A stretch of DNA of 64,000 bases from Mycolicibacter icosiumassiliensis (GTDB lineage Bacteria; Actinomycetota; Actinomycetes; Mycobacteriales; Mycobacteriaceae). Where the stretch lies: positions 2,262,287 to 2,326,286 of the forward strand of contig NZ_LT546166.1 of NCBI RefSeq assembly GCF_900078685.2, written 5' to 3'. Both the position numbers and the translations under genes were made by a program. Positions 1-9,008 of the stretch are shown in pieces; position 1 is the stretch's first letter, and each line of letters starts with the position of its first letter. The notes under the pieces were generated by a model, which was not told the origin of the DNA, made no database searches, and saw nothing but the letters and a program-made list of their open reading frames with translations.

Positions 1-1
1 C

Positions 2-334
2 GACTACTACGTCGACACCTTCGGTTTCGTCGTGACGGCCCGCCACGGCGACGACGGCGAGACCGTCAAGCACGCCGAGCTGCGCTGGCCCGAAGGCGTG
101 GGCGGCATCATGATCGGCAGCTACAAGCCCGGTAACGACTGGTGCCGCGAACCTGGCACCGCGGGGGGCTTCGTCGTCACCAGCGATCCCGACGGCCTCT
201 ACCAGCGGGTCCTGGAACGCCAGGCGGAGGTGATCCGGCCGCTGACCGACACCGACTACGGGGCCCGCGAGTTCGCGGTCCGTGACCCGGAAGGCAACCT
301 GTGGAGCTTCGGCAGTTACGCAGGAGCACAATAG
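2..334 (+). CDS. VOC-family (glyoxalase/bleomycin-resistance fold) protein, 5' partial
   Basis: The reading frame is open from base 2, so the gene begins outside the window and only about 110 C-terminal residues are visible. The end is typical of the vicinal-oxygen-chelate fold: an [13 protein letters not shown] segment in which the Glu is a usual metal ligand or core residue, preceded by a stretch with [17 protein letters not shown]. Such proteins act as lyases, dioxygenases or binding proteins, and the substrate cannot be told. The stop is 4 bp before the dxr start, so the two are probably co-transcribed. Confidence 0.8.
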   Translation, partial: DYYVDTFGFVVTARHGDDGETVKHAELRWPEGVGGIMIGSYKPGNDWCREPGTAGGFVVTSDPDGLYQRVLERQAEVIRPLTDTDYGAREFAVRDPEGNLWSFGSYAGAQ

Positions 335-338
335 CTGG

Positions 339-1511
339 GTGAAGACCGGCCGGATCAAAGTTCTGCTGTTGGGCTCCACCGGCTCGATCGGAACCCAGGC
401 GCTGCAGGTCATCGCGGCGAACCCGGACCGCTTCGAGATCGTCGGGCTGGCCGCCGGAGGCGGTAACGCGGCGCTGCTGGCCGCCCAGCGCGCCGAGACC
501 GGCGTCACCAACATCGCCGTCGCGGACGCGCAGGCCGGCGAAGCGCTCGAGGCCCCCTACTGCGGACCCGACGCCGTCACCCGCTTGGTGCAGGACACCG
601 AGGCCGACGTGGTACTCAACGCCTTAGTTGGCGCGCTCGGGCTGCGACCCACGCTGGCCGCGCTGGAAACCGGGGCGCGGCTGGCCCTGGCCAATAAGGA
701 ATCACTGATCGCCGGCGGCCCGCTGGTCCTGGCGGCCGCCGAGCCTGGGCAGATCGTGCCGGTGGACTCCGAGCACTCCGCGCTGGCTCAGTGCCTGCGC
801 GGCGGCACCCCCGACGAGGTCGCCAGGTTGGTGCTCACCGCGTCGGGTGGGCCGTTCCGCGGCTGGAGCGCAGCGGATCTTCAGCACGTCACACCCGAGC
901 AGGCTGGGGCGCATCCGACCTGGTCGATGGGCCCGATGAACACGCTGAACTCGGCCTCGCTGGTGAACAAGGGCCTCGAGCTCATCGAAACCCACCTGCT
1001 GTTCGGTGTTCCCTACGAGCGCATCGACGTGGTCGTTCACCCGCAGTCGATCGTGCATTCCATGGTCACCTTCACCGACGGATCGACGATCGCCCAGGCC
1101 AGCCCGCCGGACATGCGCCTGCCGATCGCGCTGGCTCTGGGCTGGCCGGCGCGAGTGCCCGGTGCGGCGCCGGCCTGCGACTTTTCCACCGCCTCTACCT
1201 GGGAGTTTGAGCCGCTCGACGACGCGGTGTTCCCGGCGGTGCAGCTGGCCCGCCAGGCCGGTCAGGCCGGGGGCTGCATGACCGCGGTCTACAACGCCGC
1301 CAATGAAGAATCGGCGGAAGCCTTCCTGGCGGGCCGGATCAGCTTCCCCGCGATTGTGGCCACTATCGCCGAGGTGCTGGGCGCCGCCGACCAGTGGGCT
1401 GCGCAACCCGCTACCGTGGATGAGGTACTCGATGCGCAGCGCTGGGCCAAGGAGCGAGCGGCTCGCGCCGTCGAGGCGATTGCTACGAGAAAGGTCGGAA
1501 GCACCCGATGA
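339..1511 (+). CDS. dxr: 1-deoxy-D-xylulose 5-phosphate reductoisomerase
   Basis: Catalyses the NADPH-dependent rearrangement and reduction of DXP to MEP, the committed step of the MEP isoprenoid pathway in the cytosol. Visible marks are the N-terminal dinucleotide motif [23 protein letters not shown], the metal/substrate segment [21 protein letters not shown] and [14 protein letters not shown]. The GTG start at 339 is chosen because GGAGCAC lies about 10 nt upstream and the glycine motif then sits about 10 residues in; the frame itself is open further upstream. The product is 390 aa, slightly shorter than the roughly 413 aa of M. tuberculosis Dxr. Its stop overlaps rip1 by 4 nt (ATGA), and ispG follows, so two MEP enzymes flank the protease in one operon. 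Confidence 0.97.
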   Translation: MKTGRIKVLLLGSTGSIGTQALQVIAANPDRFEIVGLAAGGGNAALLAAQRAETGVTNIAVADAQAGEALEAPYCGPDAVTRLVQDTEADVVLNALVGALGLRPTLAALETGARLALANKESLIAGGPLVLAAAEPGQIVPVDSEHSALAQCLRGGTPDEVARLVLTASGGPFRGWSAADLQHVTPEQAGAHPTWSMGPMNTLNSASLVNKGLELIETHLLFGVPYERIDVVVHPQSIVHSMVTFTDGSTIAQASPPDMRLPIALALGWPARVPGAAPACDFSTASTWEFEPLDDAVFPAVQLARQAGQAGGCMTAVYNAANEESAEAFLAGRISFPAIVATIAEVLGAADQWAAQPATVDEVLDAQRWAKERAARAVEAIATRKVGSTR

Positions 1512-2725
1512 TGTTCGCGGTCGGCATCGCGCTGTTCGCGCTGGCCATCCTGGTTTCGGTGGCACTGCACGAATGCGGTCACATGTGGGTGGCGCGCGCC
1601 ACCGGTATGAAGGTGCGCCGCTACTTCGTCGGCTTCGGCACCACGTTGTGGTCGACGAGGCGCGGCGAGACCGAATACGGCCTCAAGGCGATCCCGGCCG
1701 GCGGCTTCTGCGACATCGCCGGCATGACCTCGGTGGAGGAACTGGAGCCCGACGAGGTCGACCGAGCCATGTACAAGCAGAAGACGTGGAAGCGGGTGGC
1801 GGTACTGGCCGCCGGCCCCGCCATGAACTTCGTCATCGGTCTGGTGCTGGTCTACTCCATCGCGGTGATCTGGGGTCTGCCCAACCTGCACGCCCCGACC
1901 ACCGCCGTCATCGGCGAAACGGCCTGTGTGGCACCCGAAGTCGTCAAGGGTGAGCTGGGCACCTGCTCGGGCCCCGGCCCGGCGGCGCTGGCCGGCATCG
2001 AGTCCGGTGACGTGGTGGTCAAGGTTGGTGACACGCCGGTGTCGACCTTCGAGGAAATGGCCGCCGCGGTACGCAAGCAGCACGGCACGACGCCGATCGT
2101 CGTCGAACGCGACGGCACCACGCTCACCAAGTACGTCGAGGTGACTCCCACCCAGCGCTGGATCGCCGACGGCTCCGACCGCGAGGCCGTCCCCAGTACC
2201 GTCGGCGCCATCGGAGTGGGCGCCGCCCAATTCGGGCCGACCAAGTACAACCCGGTCACCGCGGTGCCGGCCACCTTCGCCTTCAGCGGCGACCTGTCGG
2301 TGCTGCTGGGTAAGTCGCTGGCCAACATCCCCTCCAAGGTCGGCGCGTTGGTGCACGCCATCGGCAACCCGCACGGTCAGCGCGACCCCGAAACTCCGAT
2401 CAGCGTGGTGGGTGCCTCGATCATCGGCGGCGACACCGTCGATCACGGGCTGTGGGTGGCGTTCTGGTTCTTCCTGGCCCAGCTGAACTTCATCCTGGGT
2501 GTGCTGAACCTGGTGCCGCTGCTGCCGTTCGACGGCGGGCACATCGCGATCGCGCTGTTCGAGAAGCTCCGCAACATGGTCAGGTCGGCCCGTGGGAAGG
2601 TCGCGGCGGCACCGGTGAACTACCTCAAGCTGATGCCGGCCACGTACGTAGTCTTGGTGGTGGTGGTCGGCTACATGCTGCTCACCGTGACCGCCGACTT
2701 GGTCAATCCGATCAGGCTGTTTTGA
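1508..2725 (+). CDS. rip1: Site-2 intramembrane zinc metalloprotease (M50), Rip1-like
   Basis: Membrane protease that cleaves anti-sigma factors within the bilayer (Rv2869c in M. tuberculosis). The first transmembrane segment carries the zinc motif HECGH at about residue 21. A PDZ domain occupies roughly residues 140-215 (the segment starting [14 protein letters not shown]). The C-terminal membrane region carries [12 protein letters not shown], which supplies the third zinc ligand. The 405-aa length matches the mycobacterial family. ATG at 1508 overlaps the dxr stop; a second ATG at 1511 is an alternative start. It is translationally coupled to dxr, with ispG 13 bp downstream. Confidence 0.95.
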   Translation: MMFAVGIALFALAILVSVALHECGHMWVARATGMKVRRYFVGFGTTLWSTRRGETEYGLKAIPAGGFCDIAGMTSVEELEPDEVDRAMYKQKTWKRVAVLAAGPAMNFVIGLVLVYSIAVIWGLPNLHAPTTAVIGETACVAPEVVKGELGTCSGPGPAALAGIESGDVVVKVGDTPVSTFEEMAAAVRKQHGTTPIVVERDGTTLTKYVEVTPTQRWIADGSDREAVPSTVGAIGVGAAQFGPTKYNPVTAVPATFAFSGDLSVLLGKSLANIPSKVGALVHAIGNPHGQRDPETPISVVGASIIGGDTVDHGLWVAFWFFLAQLNFILGVLNLVPLLPFDGGHIAIALFEKLRNMVRSARGKVAAAPVNYLKLMPATYVVLVVVVGYMLLTVTADLVNPIRLF

Positions 2726-2738
2726 TAGGAGCCCCCTC

Positions 2739-3890
2739 ATGAGCGTCGGCCTAGGAATGCCGGCTGCCCCTCCTCCCACGCTGGCGCCACGTCGCAAGAC
2801 CCGCCAGCTCATGGTTGGCGGGGTCGGGGTGGGCAGCGACCATCCGATCGCGGTGCAGTCGATGTGCACCACCAAGACCCACGACATCAACGCGACACTG
2901 CAGCAGATCGCGGAGTTGACCGCCTCGGGTTGCGACATCGTGCGGGTGGCCTGCCCCCGGCAGGAAGACGCCGACGCGCTGGCCGAGATCGCCCGGCACA
3001 GCCAGATCCCGGTGATCGCCGACATCCACTTCCAGCCCAAGTACATCTTCGCCGCGATCGATGCCGGCTGCGCCGCTGTGCGGGTGAACCCGGGCAACAT
3101 CAAGGAGTTCGACGGTCGGGTCGGCGAGGTGGCCAAGGCGGCCGGCGCTGCCGGCATCCCGATCCGGATCGGCGTCAACGCCGGTTCGTTGGACCAGCGG
3201 TTCTTGGCCAAGTACGGCAAGGCCACCCCCGAAGCGCTGGTGGAGTCCGCGCTGTGGGAAGCGTCGTTGTTCGAGGAGCACGGCTTCGGCGACATCAAGA
3301 TCAGCGTCAAGCACAACGACCCGGTCGTGATGGTGGCCGCCTATCAGCTGCTGGCCGAGCAGTGCGACTACCCGCTGCACCTGGGTGTCACCGAGGCCGG
3401 CCCGGCCTTCCAGGGCACCATCAAGTCCGCCGTGGCGTTCGGCGCGCTGTTGTCGCGCGGCATCGGTGACACCATCCGGGTGTCGCTGTCGGCGCCGCCG
3501 GTGGAAGAAGTCAAGGTCGGCAACCAGATTCTGGAGTCGCTCAATCTGCGGCCGCGCGGTCTGGAGATCGTCTCGTGCCCGTCGTGCGGGCGGGCCCAGG
3601 TGGACGTCTACCGGTTGGCCAACGAGGTCACCGCCGGGCTGGAGGGGATCGACGTCCCGCTGCGGGTCGCGGTGATGGGCTGTGTGGTCAACGGTCCCGG
3701 TGAGGCACGCGAGGCGGATCTGGGCGTGGCGTCCGGCAACGGCAAGGGTCAGATCTTCGTCAAGGGCGAGGTGATCAAGACCGTTCCCGAGGCGCAGATC
3801 GTCGAGACGCTGATCGAGGAGGCCATGCGCCTGGCGGCCGAGATGGAGGAGGGATCTCCCGGCGGTTCGCCCACCGTCGCCGTAAGCTGA
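2739..3890 (+). CDS. ispG: 4-hydroxy-3-methylbut-2-enyl diphosphate synthase (GcpE)
   Basis: Iron-sulfur enzyme that converts MEcPP to HMBPP in the penultimate step of the MEP pathway. The TIM-barrel part begins with [17 protein letters not shown] and contains [10 protein letters not shown] and RVNPGNI. The C-terminal 4Fe-4S domain shows CPSCGR and CVVNGPGEA, the conserved cysteines of the family. The 383-aa length is normal for the short bacterial form. ATG at 2739 follows AGGAGCCCCC. It shares an operon with dxr and rip1. Confidence 0.97.
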   Translation: MSVGLGMPAAPPPTLAPRRKTRQLMVGGVGVGSDHPIAVQSMCTTKTHDINATLQQIAELTASGCDIVRVACPRQEDADALAEIARHSQIPVIADIHFQPKYIFAAIDAGCAAVRVNPGNIKEFDGRVGEVAKAAGAAGIPIRIGVNAGSLDQRFLAKYGKATPEALVESALWEASLFEEHGFGDIKISVKHNDPVVMVAAYQLLAEQCDYPLHLGVTEAGPAFQGTIKSAVAFGALLSRGIGDTIRVSLSAPPVEEVKVGNQILESLNLRPRGLEIVSCPSCGRAQVDVYRLANEVTAGLEGIDVPLRVAVMGCVVNGPGEAREADLGVASGNGKGQIFVKGEVIKTVPEAQIVETLIEEAMRLAAEMEEGSPGGSPTVAVS

Positions 3891-3945
3891 TCGCAACCGG
3901 CTCGCTGTACGCGCGCGGCAGGTCAGTTCGCCAGAAAGAGTCACT

Positions 3946-4797
3946 ATGTCGGCTCCACCCGAGTTCCGTCTCGACCAGCGACGGGTGTCCGTAGCGCGGG
4001 ACGCCGCGGCGGTCTGGCGGGTGCTCGACGAGGATCCGATCGGCTCCTGCATGGTCGCCGCTCGGGTCGCCGATCACGGTGTCGATCCGCGATCGATCGG
4101 CGGGGAATTGTGGACGCGCGGCGGCGTGGCCGAATCCTTGTGTTACGCAGGCGCGAACCTGATCCCGCTCCGTGGCGCCGCGGCCGATCTCACCGCGTTC
4201 GCTGATAAGGCGGTGGGTGCGATCAGGCGCTGCTCGTCGGTGGTGGGCCGGGCCGAACTGGTGTTGCCGATGTGGCACCGTCTCGCCGATTCCTGGGGCC
4301 CGGCTCGCGACGTGCGCGAGAGCCAACCGTTGATGGCACTGCACAACATGCCCGCGTATCCGATGGATGCGGAAGTGCGCCAGGTCCGTCCCGACGAGCT
4401 CGACGCGTACCTGGTGGCCGCCGTCGACATGTTCATCGGCGAGGTCGGGGTGGATCCGCGGGCCGGTGACGGCGGCCGTGCCTACCGCCGGCGGGTGGCC
4501 AACCTGATCGCGTCGGGCCGGGCCTGGGCGCGCTTCGAGCGGGGCGAGGTCGTGTTCAAGGCCGAGGTGGGTTCGCAGTCGCCGTCGGTGGGGCAGATCC
4601 AGGGCGTCTGGGTGCATCCGGACCGGCGCGGACGCGGGCTGGGCGCCGGCGGCACCGCGATGCTGGCCGCGGTGATCGTCGGCACCGGGCGGATCGCCAG
4701 CCTCTACGTCAACGATTTCAACGAGGTGGCGCGGTCCACCTATGAGCGGGTGGGCTTCACCCAGGTCGGTACTTTCGCGACGGTGTTGCTGGACTGA
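3946..4797 (+). CDS. GNAT-family N-acetyltransferase (Rv2867c-like)
   Basis: The C-terminal half (about residues 140-283) has the GNAT fold, with the acetyl-CoA loop HPDRRGRGLGAGG followed by SLYVNDFNEVARSTYERVGF, a classic motif-B end. The N-terminal half matches the mycobacterial arrangement in which a divergent domain precedes the GNAT domain. Length (283 aa) and position directly after ispG match Rv2867c. The acceptor substrate is unknown. AGAAAGAG precedes the ATG. No toxin-antitoxin pair follows it, unlike my recall of H37Rv. Confidence 0.88.
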   Translation: MSAPPEFRLDQRRVSVARDAAAVWRVLDEDPIGSCMVAARVADHGVDPRSIGGELWTRGGVAESLCYAGANLIPLRGAAADLTAFADKAVGAIRRCSSVVGRAELVLPMWHRLADSWGPARDVRESQPLMALHNMPAYPMDAEVRQVRPDELDAYLVAAVDMFIGEVGVDPRAGDGGRAYRRRVANLIASGRAWARFERGEVVFKAEVGSQSPSVGQIQGVWVHPDRRGRGLGAGGTAMLAAVIVGTGRIASLYVNDFNEVARSTYERVGFTQVGTFATVLLD

Positions 4798-4800
4798 GTG

Positions 4801-4865
4801 TTCGGCGGCGATCACCCGATGCCGAACGTGTACTGAGACCGAAAAAATTCGAGCGATATTTTTCG
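4801..4865. terminator. Tandem inverted repeats after the acetyltransferase gene
   Basis: Two hairpin-capable repeats lie in the 195-bp gap. The first is TTCGGC (4801-4806) with GCCGAA (4821-4826). The second is CGAAAAA (4840-4846) with TTTTTCG (4859-4865), unusually AT-rich for this genome. The position just after a stop suggests transcription termination, but the second could also be a regulatory site for the next gene. Confidence 0.4.
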
Positions 4866-4978
4866 TGCTCATTACACGTTCGTGAGGGTTGGGCTCGTGA
4901 TCGGACCGGGTCGCCTTCGGTCGGCGACGTAACGATGCGATCTCGGTGCGCCTCCGCCGGCCCGCCGTTTCTATTTCG

Positions 4979-4984
4979 TAACAT
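4979..4984 (+). promoter_or_regulatory. Candidate -10 element (TAACAT) for the penicillin-binding lipoprotein gene
   Basis: A TAnnnT hexamer ends 8 nt before the ATG at 4993 and no Shine-Dalgarno is visible, which fits a leaderless or very short leader transcript. Confidence 0.4.
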
Positions 4985-4992
4985 CAGCCCCA

Positions 4993-6813
4993 ATGACAAC
5001 TGCAAGCTCATTCGTCACACGAGTCACGGGTTTGGTCACCGTGCTGCTGACCGCGGCCGGCATGGCGGCCTGCACACCTCGCCCCGACGGCCCAGGGCCC
5101 GTCGCCGAGCGGTTCTTCGCCGCGCTGGCCACCGGCGACACCGCCGCCGCAGCCGAGCTCAGCGACGACCCGTCTGCGGCACGCAGCGCACTCAACGCCG
5201 CCTGGGCGGGCTTACAGGCCGAACACCTGGATGCCCAAGTGCTCAGCGCGCGCTACAACGACGACACCGGCAGCGTGGCCTACCGCTACACCTGGAAGCT
5301 GCCGAAGGACCGGACCTGGGCCTACGACGGCCAGCTCAAGATGGTCCGAAACGAAGGCCACTGGACGGTGCGCTGGACGGCCACCGGCCTGCATCCCAAA
5401 CTGGGCGAGCACCAGACCTTTGCCCTGCGGGCCGACCCCCCGCGTCGCGCCGCGGTCAACGAGGTGGGCGGTACCGACGTGCTGGTGCCGGGTTACGTGT
5501 ACCACTACAAGTTGGACGCCACCCGAGCCGGACAAAACCTGATGCGCACCGCGCGGGCGGTGGTCGAGACCTTGCGGCCCTTCGACGACGCACTGGGCGA
5601 TCCGCAGCGGCTGGCTGAGCAGGCCAGTTCCTCGCGGTCTCCGCTCGACCTGATCACGCTGCGCAAGGCCGACCACGATCGTGTCGAACCCGCCATCGGC
5701 GCCCTCCCCGGAGTGGTGGTCACCCCCCGCCCCGATCTGTTGCCCACCGATGACCACTTCGCGCCGATGCTGATCAGCGAGGTCAAAAAGGCCGTCGCGA
5801 ACCAACTCGAAGGTGCCGCGGGCTGGCGAGTCGTCAGCGAGAACCAGAACGGCGTCGACGTCGCGGTACTGCACGAGGTCGATCCAGCGCCGGCACCCTC
5901 GCTGACGATCAGCTTGGACCGAGAGGTGCAGCGCGCCGCGCAGAACGCGGTCAACACCCGCGGCGACAAGGCGATGATGGTGGTGATCAAGCCGTCGACC
6001 GGTGAACTGCTCGCCGTTGCGCAGAGCGCTGCTGCCGACGCCGACGGCCTGATTGCGACCAGCGGTCTGTATCCCCCCGGATCGACGTTCAAGATGGTCA
6101 CCGCGGGTGCCGCGATCGAACGGGACCTGGCGACGCCGAACTCCATGGTGGGTTGTCCCGGTGAACTCGACATCGGCCAGCGCACCATCCCCAACTACGG
6201 CGGGTTCGATCTCGGCCTGGTGTCGATGTCGCGGGCCTTCGCCAATTCGTGCAACACCACCTTCGCCGAGCTGGCCAGCCGGATGCCGCCGCGGGCGCTG
6301 TCGCAGGCGGCCAGTCGCTACGGGATCGGAGTGGACTACTTGGTGGATGGGATCACCACGGTCACCGGTTCGGTTCCGCCGACCGTCGACCTGGCCGAAC
6401 GCACCGAGGACGGCTTCGGTCAGGGCAAAGTGCTGGCCAGCCCATTCGGCCTCGCTCTGGCCGCGGCGACGGTGGCCGCCGGCCGAACCCCGGTACCCCG
6501 ATTGATCGAGGGCCGGCCGACGGCGGTCAACGGTCCGCCGGCCGCGCCGGTGAGTGCGGAGATGCTCGACGGCCTACGCGAGATGATGCGACTGGTGGTC
6601 ACCGACGGCACCGCACGTGACATCGCCGGCTGCGGCCCGATCTACGGCAAGACCGGGGAGGCCGAATTCGCCGGCGGCTCGCACTCCTGGTTCGCCGGAT
6701 ACCGGGGTGATATGGCCTTCGCGTCGCTGATCGTCGGCGGTGGCAGCTCGCAATACGCGGTCCGGATGACCAAGGTGATGTTCGACTCGCTGCCCGACAA
6801 CTTCCTGCTGTAG
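4993..6813 (+). CDS. Penicillin-binding lipoprotein, transpeptidase domain (Rv2864c-like)
   Basis: Peptidoglycan D,D-transpeptidase anchored outside the membrane. The N-terminus has a hydrophobic segment ending in a lipobox (TAAGMAAC, lipidated Cys about residue 28). An NTF2-like MecA_N domain follows (about 35-150), then a linker domain and the transpeptidase domain (about 300-606). All three active-site motifs are present: STFK with Ser at about 364, SCN at about 419 and KTG at about 553. The 606-aa length and neighbours match Rv2864c. There is no cytoplasmic tail, so it depends on lipid anchoring. Confidence 0.93.
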   Translation: MTTASSFVTRVTGLVTVLLTAAGMAACTPRPDGPGPVAERFFAALATGDTAAAAELSDDPSAARSALNAAWAGLQAEHLDAQVLSARYNDDTGSVAYRYTWKLPKDRTWAYDGQLKMVRNEGHWTVRWTATGLHPKLGEHQTFALRADPPRRAAVNEVGGTDVLVPGYVYHYKLDATRAGQNLMRTARAVVETLRPFDDALGDPQRLAEQASSSRSPLDLITLRKADHDRVEPAIGALPGVVVTPRPDLLPTDDHFAPMLISEVKKAVANQLEGAAGWRVVSENQNGVDVAVLHEVDPAPAPSLTISLDREVQRAAQNAVNTRGDKAMMVVIKPSTGELLAVAQSAAADADGLIATSGLYPPGSTFKMVTAGAAIERDLATPNSMVGCPGELDIGQRTIPNYGGFDLGLVSMSRAFANSCNTTFAELASRMPPRALSQAASRYGIGVDYLVDGITTVTGSVPPTVDLAERTEDGFGQGKVLASPFGLALAAATVAAGRTPVPRLIEGRPTAVNGPPAAPVSAEMLDGLREMMRLVVTDGTARDIAGCGPIYGKTGEAEFAGGSHSWFAGYRGDMAFASLIVGGGSSQYAVRMTKVMFDSLPDNFLL

Positions 6814-6832
6814 CAGCGTAAATTGAGAAGCC

Positions 6833-7417
6833 ATGACGGGTCTCAGCGACGACATGGCCGACGTGGCCTTGCGTATCTCGGATGCGGACCGCAACGGCAC
6901 GTTGCGCCGCCTGCACAATGCCGTCTCCCTCGGATTGATCGACATCGGGGAGTTCGAGGAGCGCGCGGCCCAGGTGTCGCAGGCGCGGATGCGCTCGGAG
7001 CTCGACACCCTGATCGGTGACCTGCCCGGTCCGCGCGCCATCGTCACCTCGGCGGCCGACCGCGTCGAGCTGCGTGGTTGGGCCGGATCGCTCAAACGCC
7101 ACGGGGAATGGATCGTGCCGACCCGGCTGGCATTGGTGCGGCGGCTGGGCTCGGTGGACCTCGATCTCACCAAGGCCCGGTTCGCCGGGCCGGTCGTCGT
7201 CATCGAACTCGACATGCGATTCGGCTCAGTCGACATCCGACTGCCCGACGGTGCCAGCGCCTCCATCGACGATGTCGAGGTCTACGGCGGCAGCGCCCGC
7301 GATCGCCGCACCGATCCGCCCGCCGAAGGAGCTCCGCACCTGGTCTTGACCGGCCGAGTGGTGTGCGGCTCGGTGGACATCAGGGGCCCGCGGCGCAAGC
7401 TGCGCTGGCGGCGCTGA
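6833..7417 (+). CDS. DUF1707 domain protein (probably Rv2862c orthologue)
   Basis: The N-terminal 55 residues contain the DUF1707/SHOCT-like pattern [21 protein letters not shown]...[27 protein letters not shown]. The C-terminal part (about 85-194) is beta-rich, with repeated GSVD and [15 protein letters not shown] segments similar to the putative adhesin/DUF2154 type. No membrane segment is seen, so it is probably cytosolic or peripheral. The 194-aa length and position upstream of map fit Rv2862c. A TAAATT hexamer (6819-6824) lies 8 nt before the ATG. Function is unknown. Confidence 0.8.
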   Translation: MTGLSDDMADVALRISDADRNGTLRRLHNAVSLGLIDIGEFEERAAQVSQARMRSELDTLIGDLPGPRAIVTSAADRVELRGWAGSLKRHGEWIVPTRLALVRRLGSVDLDLTKARFAGPVVVIELDMRFGSVDIRLPDGASASIDDVEVYGGSARDRRTDPPAEGAPHLVLTGRVVCGSVDIRGPRRKLRWRR

Positions 7418-7427
7418 CCAGCTCCGT

Positions 7428-7433
7428 TAAGCT
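7428..7433 (+). promoter_or_regulatory. Candidate -10 element (TAAGCT) of map
   Basis: TAAGCT lies 6 nt before an ATG at 7440, the geometry of a mycobacterial leaderless promoter. That ATG is not in frame with the aminopeptidase core (see the map entry). Confidence 0.5.
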
Positions 7434-7449
7434 GGCGCAATGCCCGTTC

Positions 7450-8271
7450 GTGCCCCGCTTTCCCCCGGCGTGCTTGATCCAGCGTCCCGAATACGTCGGC
7501 CGCGCCACGGCCGCCGAGGGCTCTGAGCCGTGGGTGCAGACCCCCGAGGTGATCGAGAAGATGCGGGTGGCGAGTCGGATTGCGGCGGGTGCACTTGCCG
7601 AGGCGGGCAAGGCCGTCGCGCCCGGCGTGACCACCGATGAGCTGGATCGCATCGCCCACGAGTTCATGGTCGACCACGGCGCCTACCCTTCGACGTTGGG
7701 GTACAAGGGCTTTCCCAAGTCGTGCTGCACATCGCTCAACGAAGTGATCTGCCACGGCATCCCGGACTCGACGGTGATCGCCGACGGCGACATCGTCAAC
7801 ATCGACGTCACCGCCTATATCGACGGAGTGCACGGCGATACCAACGCCACCTTCCTGGCCGGGGACGTCTCCCAAGAACACCGGCTGCTGGTCGAGCGCA
7901 CTCACGAGGCCACCATGCGCGCCATCAAGGCGGTCAAACCGGGCCGCGCGCTGTCGGTGATCGGCCGGGTCATCGAGGCCTATGCGAACCGGTTCGGCTA
8001 CAACGTCGTCCGTGACTTCACCGGTCACGGCATCGGCCCGACCTTCCACAACGGTCTGGTGGTCCTGCACTACGACCAGCCCGAAGTCGACACCATGATC
8101 GAGCCGGGGATGACGTTCACCATCGAGCCGATGATCAACCTCGGCAGCCTGGACTACGACATCTGGGACGACGACTGGACGGTGGTCACCAGTGACGGAC
8201 AGTGGAGCGCCCAGTTCGAACACACCCTGGTGGTAACCGATGACGGCGCCGAGATCCTGACCCTGCCGTGA
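7450..8271 (+). CDS. map: Methionine aminopeptidase type I, N-terminal frame disturbed
   Basis: Removes the initiator Met from nascent proteins. The metal ligands are all present: NIDVTAY and HGDTNA aspartates, FTGHGIG His, FTIEPM and QFEHTL glutamates. The body matches Rv2861c (MapB) very closely. The family-like N-terminus [12 protein letters not shown] is encoded from the ATG at 7440 but in a different frame from RPEYVG onward, so an indel lies at about 7475-7485. Reading from 7440 stops early. The in-frame GTG at 7450 is the first start giving the intact core (273 aa) and is used here provisionally. It is either a sequence error or a real deletion of the N-terminal extension. Confidence 0.85.
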   Translation: MPRFPPACLIQRPEYVGRATAAEGSEPWVQTPEVIEKMRVASRIAAGALAEAGKAVAPGVTTDELDRIAHEFMVDHGAYPSTLGYKGFPKSCCTSLNEVICHGIPDSTVIADGDIVNIDVTAYIDGVHGDTNATFLAGDVSQEHRLLVERTHEATMRAIKAVKPGRALSVIGRVIEAYANRFGYNVVRDFTGHGIGPTFHNGLVVLHYDQPEVDTMIEPGMTFTIEPMINLGSLDYDIWDDDWTVVTSDGQWSAQFEHTLVVTDDGAEILTLP

Positions 8272-8352
8272 CTTGCAGCTGTTGTCTGATGAGCCGCTGA
8301 GGGGCCCGCCAAAATCGCCCCATGCCGTCCGAGGGGCTGTAGCGTGGCGGAG

Positions 8353-8916
8353 ATGCCGGGCACGATGATGACCATCGACGGGTTCCCGATCCCGGTCGAT
8401 GTGGCAGGCCCGCAGAACGGGCCCGTCGTCGTCGTGCTCGCCGCGGCGCAGCACCCGCTCACCGCCTACGACGCGGTCTGCCAGCGACTGCACACCGCCT
8501 CACTGCGCACCATCGTGATCGGCGCAGACCCCCGGCTGACACCCAAATCGGTGATCGGCATCCTCGATTCGCTGGGAGTACAGTGCGGCGTGCTGGTGGG
8601 CGACCGGACCGGAGCCGACAATGCCTGGGAACTCGCGGCGACGCGCCCGGACCGCTTCACCGGCCTGGTGGCCCTCGACCGGGGTCATCCGCGCGCGCCC
8701 GATCTGACCGGTGCGATCCGCGACGAGCGCTGCCCGCCGGTGGAGATCAACACCACCGTGCTGGTCAGTTCCCGGGCCACGGCGTCGGTGGCCAACGCCA
8801 GTCAACGATTCGTCTACGGCGAACACCGACTGGTGATGCTGCCCGGGCGGCGCAGCGCGGGTGAGTTCACCGCACAATTCGCGATGGAGATCGTGCTGCG
8901 GGCCAGTACCTGGTAA
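8353..8916 (+). CDS. Alpha/beta-hydrolase-like protein lacking the nucleophile motif
   Basis: 187 aa with an alpha/beta-hydrolase-like layout: PVVVVLAAAQHPLTAYDAV, then LDSLGVQCGVLVGDRTGADNAWELAATRPDRFTGLVALD, which is the usual strand-elbow-helix. At the elbow the GxSxG motif is replaced by GDRTG, so no catalytic Ser is seen. The ATG at 8353 is chosen because TAGCGT (8340-8345) lies 7 nt upstream; GTG at 8344 is an alternative. It is about 150 residues shorter than typical hydrolases and has no lid region. It may be a degenerate or binding protein; function unknown. Confidence 0.6.
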   Translation: MPGTMMTIDGFPIPVDVAGPQNGPVVVVLAAAQHPLTAYDAVCQRLHTASLRTIVIGADPRLTPKSVIGILDSLGVQCGVLVGDRTGADNAWELAATRPDRFTGLVALDRGHPRAPDLTGAIRDERCPPVEINTTVLVSSRATASVANASQRFVYGEHRLVMLPGRRSAGEFTAQFAMEIVLRASTW

Positions 8917-9008
8917 TGCGCAGCGGGGGAGAGTAGTTTCCGGCATAGCCGGCGAGTCGGGGGCGCATCGGCTGAATAAATGAAAATGCGTATCTGGGGG
9001 GATACAGG

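Noticed and set aside
1289..3316. A 675-aa open frame on the minus strand across dxr, rip1 and ispG
   Set aside because: Low-complexity, Arg/His-rich translation with no recognisable motif; an antisense shadow of three strongly supported genes, as expected at high GC.
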